DNA of 15,176 bases from contig NZ_PEGG01000026.1 in the NCBI RefSeq assembly GCF_002737765.1, forward strand, positions 1 to 15,176, given 5' to 3'. How positions within the stretch are numbered: the stretch's first letter is position 1; each line of letters starts with the position of its first letter. The stretch is from Caulobacter sp. B11 (GTDB taxonomy: Bacteria > Pseudomonadota > Alphaproteobacteria > Caulobacterales > Caulobacteraceae). The position numbers were made by a program, and so were the translations under genes. This document shows, piece after piece, positions 14,817 to 15,176 of this stretch. Under the pieces are notes generated by a model. It saw only the letters and a program-made list of their open reading frames with translations, ran no database searches and had not been told where the DNA came from.

Positions 14817-14962
14817 TTAGGCCGCCAGGGCGATCGGCGTCCGTATCGCAAGAAGATGAGGCGGCGGGCGGCGGTTGGGCGTAAGGCTGGTCCCACGCCG
14901 ATAGGGCGGCTCGGCCCGCTGGACATCCTCGGGGGGCGCGCCCGTCCTGGCAGGAGCCGCCC

Positions 14963-15073
14963 ATGGCCAAGGGTCAGAAGAAGTCCAACAAGGAAGTCCG
15001 CAAACCGAAGGCCGACAAGAAGGCGCCCGCCGCCTCGGTGTCGCCGTTCATCGTCACCAGCGCCAAGAAGTGA
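14963..15073 (+). CDS. Small lysine-rich protein, 36 residues
   Basis: ATG at 14963 with AGGAG about 7 bases upstream; TGA at 15071-15073. The first 20 residues (MAKGQKKSNKEVRKPKADKK) are strongly basic, with the MAKGQ-KSNKE-RKPK pattern of a short uncharacterised family I recognise from many proteobacteria. The rest is APAASVSPFIVTSAKK. No membrane segment. Nucleic-acid or ribosome association would fit the charge, but this is inference. It lies 146 bases after folC, on its own, and is followed within 14 bases by a strong hairpin. The codon use and the good ribosome-binding site support a real gene in spite of its size. Confidence 0.7.
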   Translation: MAKGQKKSNKEVRKPKADKKAPAASVSPFIVTSAKK

Positions 15074-15086
15074 TCTGAACGCAAAA

Positions 15087-15116
15087 CCGCCCACCCCGCG
15101 ATGGCGGGATGGGCGG
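15087..15116. terminator. Strong hairpin terminator, mainly for the minus-strand gene
   Basis: CCGCCCACCCCGC (15087-15099) pairs with GCGGGATGGGCGG (15104-15116): 12 of 13 positions, with a GATG loop. On the minus strand it is followed directly by a TTTT run (complement of 15083-15086), a standard Rho-independent terminator for the gene ending at 15147. On the plus strand it follows the small basic gene by 13 bases and can stop that transcript as well. Confidence 0.75.
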
Positions 15117-15146
15117 CTTGCCGTTCCGTCCTCGCGGCGGACTAGA

Positions 15147-15176
15147 CTAGGCGGTCTGCTGAACGCCGGCCTCGGC
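15147..15176 (-). CDS. C-terminal end of a minus-strand gene (partial)
   Basis: Read on the minus strand from the window edge, the frame ends in AEAGVQQTA and a TAG at 15147-15149. The strong terminator just downstream supports a gene ending here. Nine residues are too few to name the product. Confidence 0.4.
   Translation of the reverse strand, partial: AEAGVQQTA

Overview
This is a very GC-rich stretch of a bacterial chromosome. It carries ordinary housekeeping genes whose sequences and order point to the Alphaproteobacteria, most likely Caulobacterales (Caulobacter or Phenylobacterium relatives). The grounds are the rdgB-hemW, rph/hrcA-grpE and dnaN neighbourhood, the trpFBA-accD-folC cluster, a Caulobacter-like AccD and TrpB, and promoter-like sites of the TTGxCG / GCTAnnnC type. 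I see no mobile element, CRISPR array, rRNA or tRNA gene, and no convincing undescribed multi-gene defence or biosynthesis system.

Layout. Positions 34-1789 (minus strand): rdgB then hemW, overlapping by 8 bases. Positions 1790-2276: mostly non-coding, with a perfect 7-bp inverted repeat and a possible 38-residue membrane peptide. Positions 2334-3117 (plus): a DUF2975 membrane protein with its usual small Xre-type regulator. Positions 3163-3878 (minus): rph, divergent from hrcA-grpE (3993-5694, plus). Positions 5640-5888 (minus): a DUF2061 membrane protein whose start lies just downstream of a near-consensus Fur box. Positions 6063-7538 (plus): dnaN and an unrecognised 114-residue ORF. Positions 7606-7959: a VOC (glyoxalase-fold) protein. 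Positions 8281-9731: a possible 11-codon leader ORF coupled to a soluble PAS-PAS-HWE histidine kinase. Positions 9741-14816: trpF, trpB, trpA, accD and folC, which supply tryptophan synthesis, the carboxyltransferase beta subunit of acetyl-CoA carboxylase, and folate polyglutamylation. Positions 14963-15073: a tiny lysine-rich protein. The window ends in the last codons of a minus-strand gene behind a strong terminator hairpin.

The most striking property is quality-related. Four well-conserved genes (rph, the VOC gene, trpF, accD) have disrupted reading frames. Four of the five lesions fit the loss of one base in or beside a short homopolymer; the fifth is an apparent 20-base loss in the VOC gene. 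AccD is normally essential, so sequencing or assembly error is the simplest explanation and the genes are annotated here across the breaks. The best regulatory leads are the Fur box over the DUF2061 promoter, a hairpin that buries the hrcA ribosome-binding site, and the inverted repeat upstream of the DUF2975/regulator pair.
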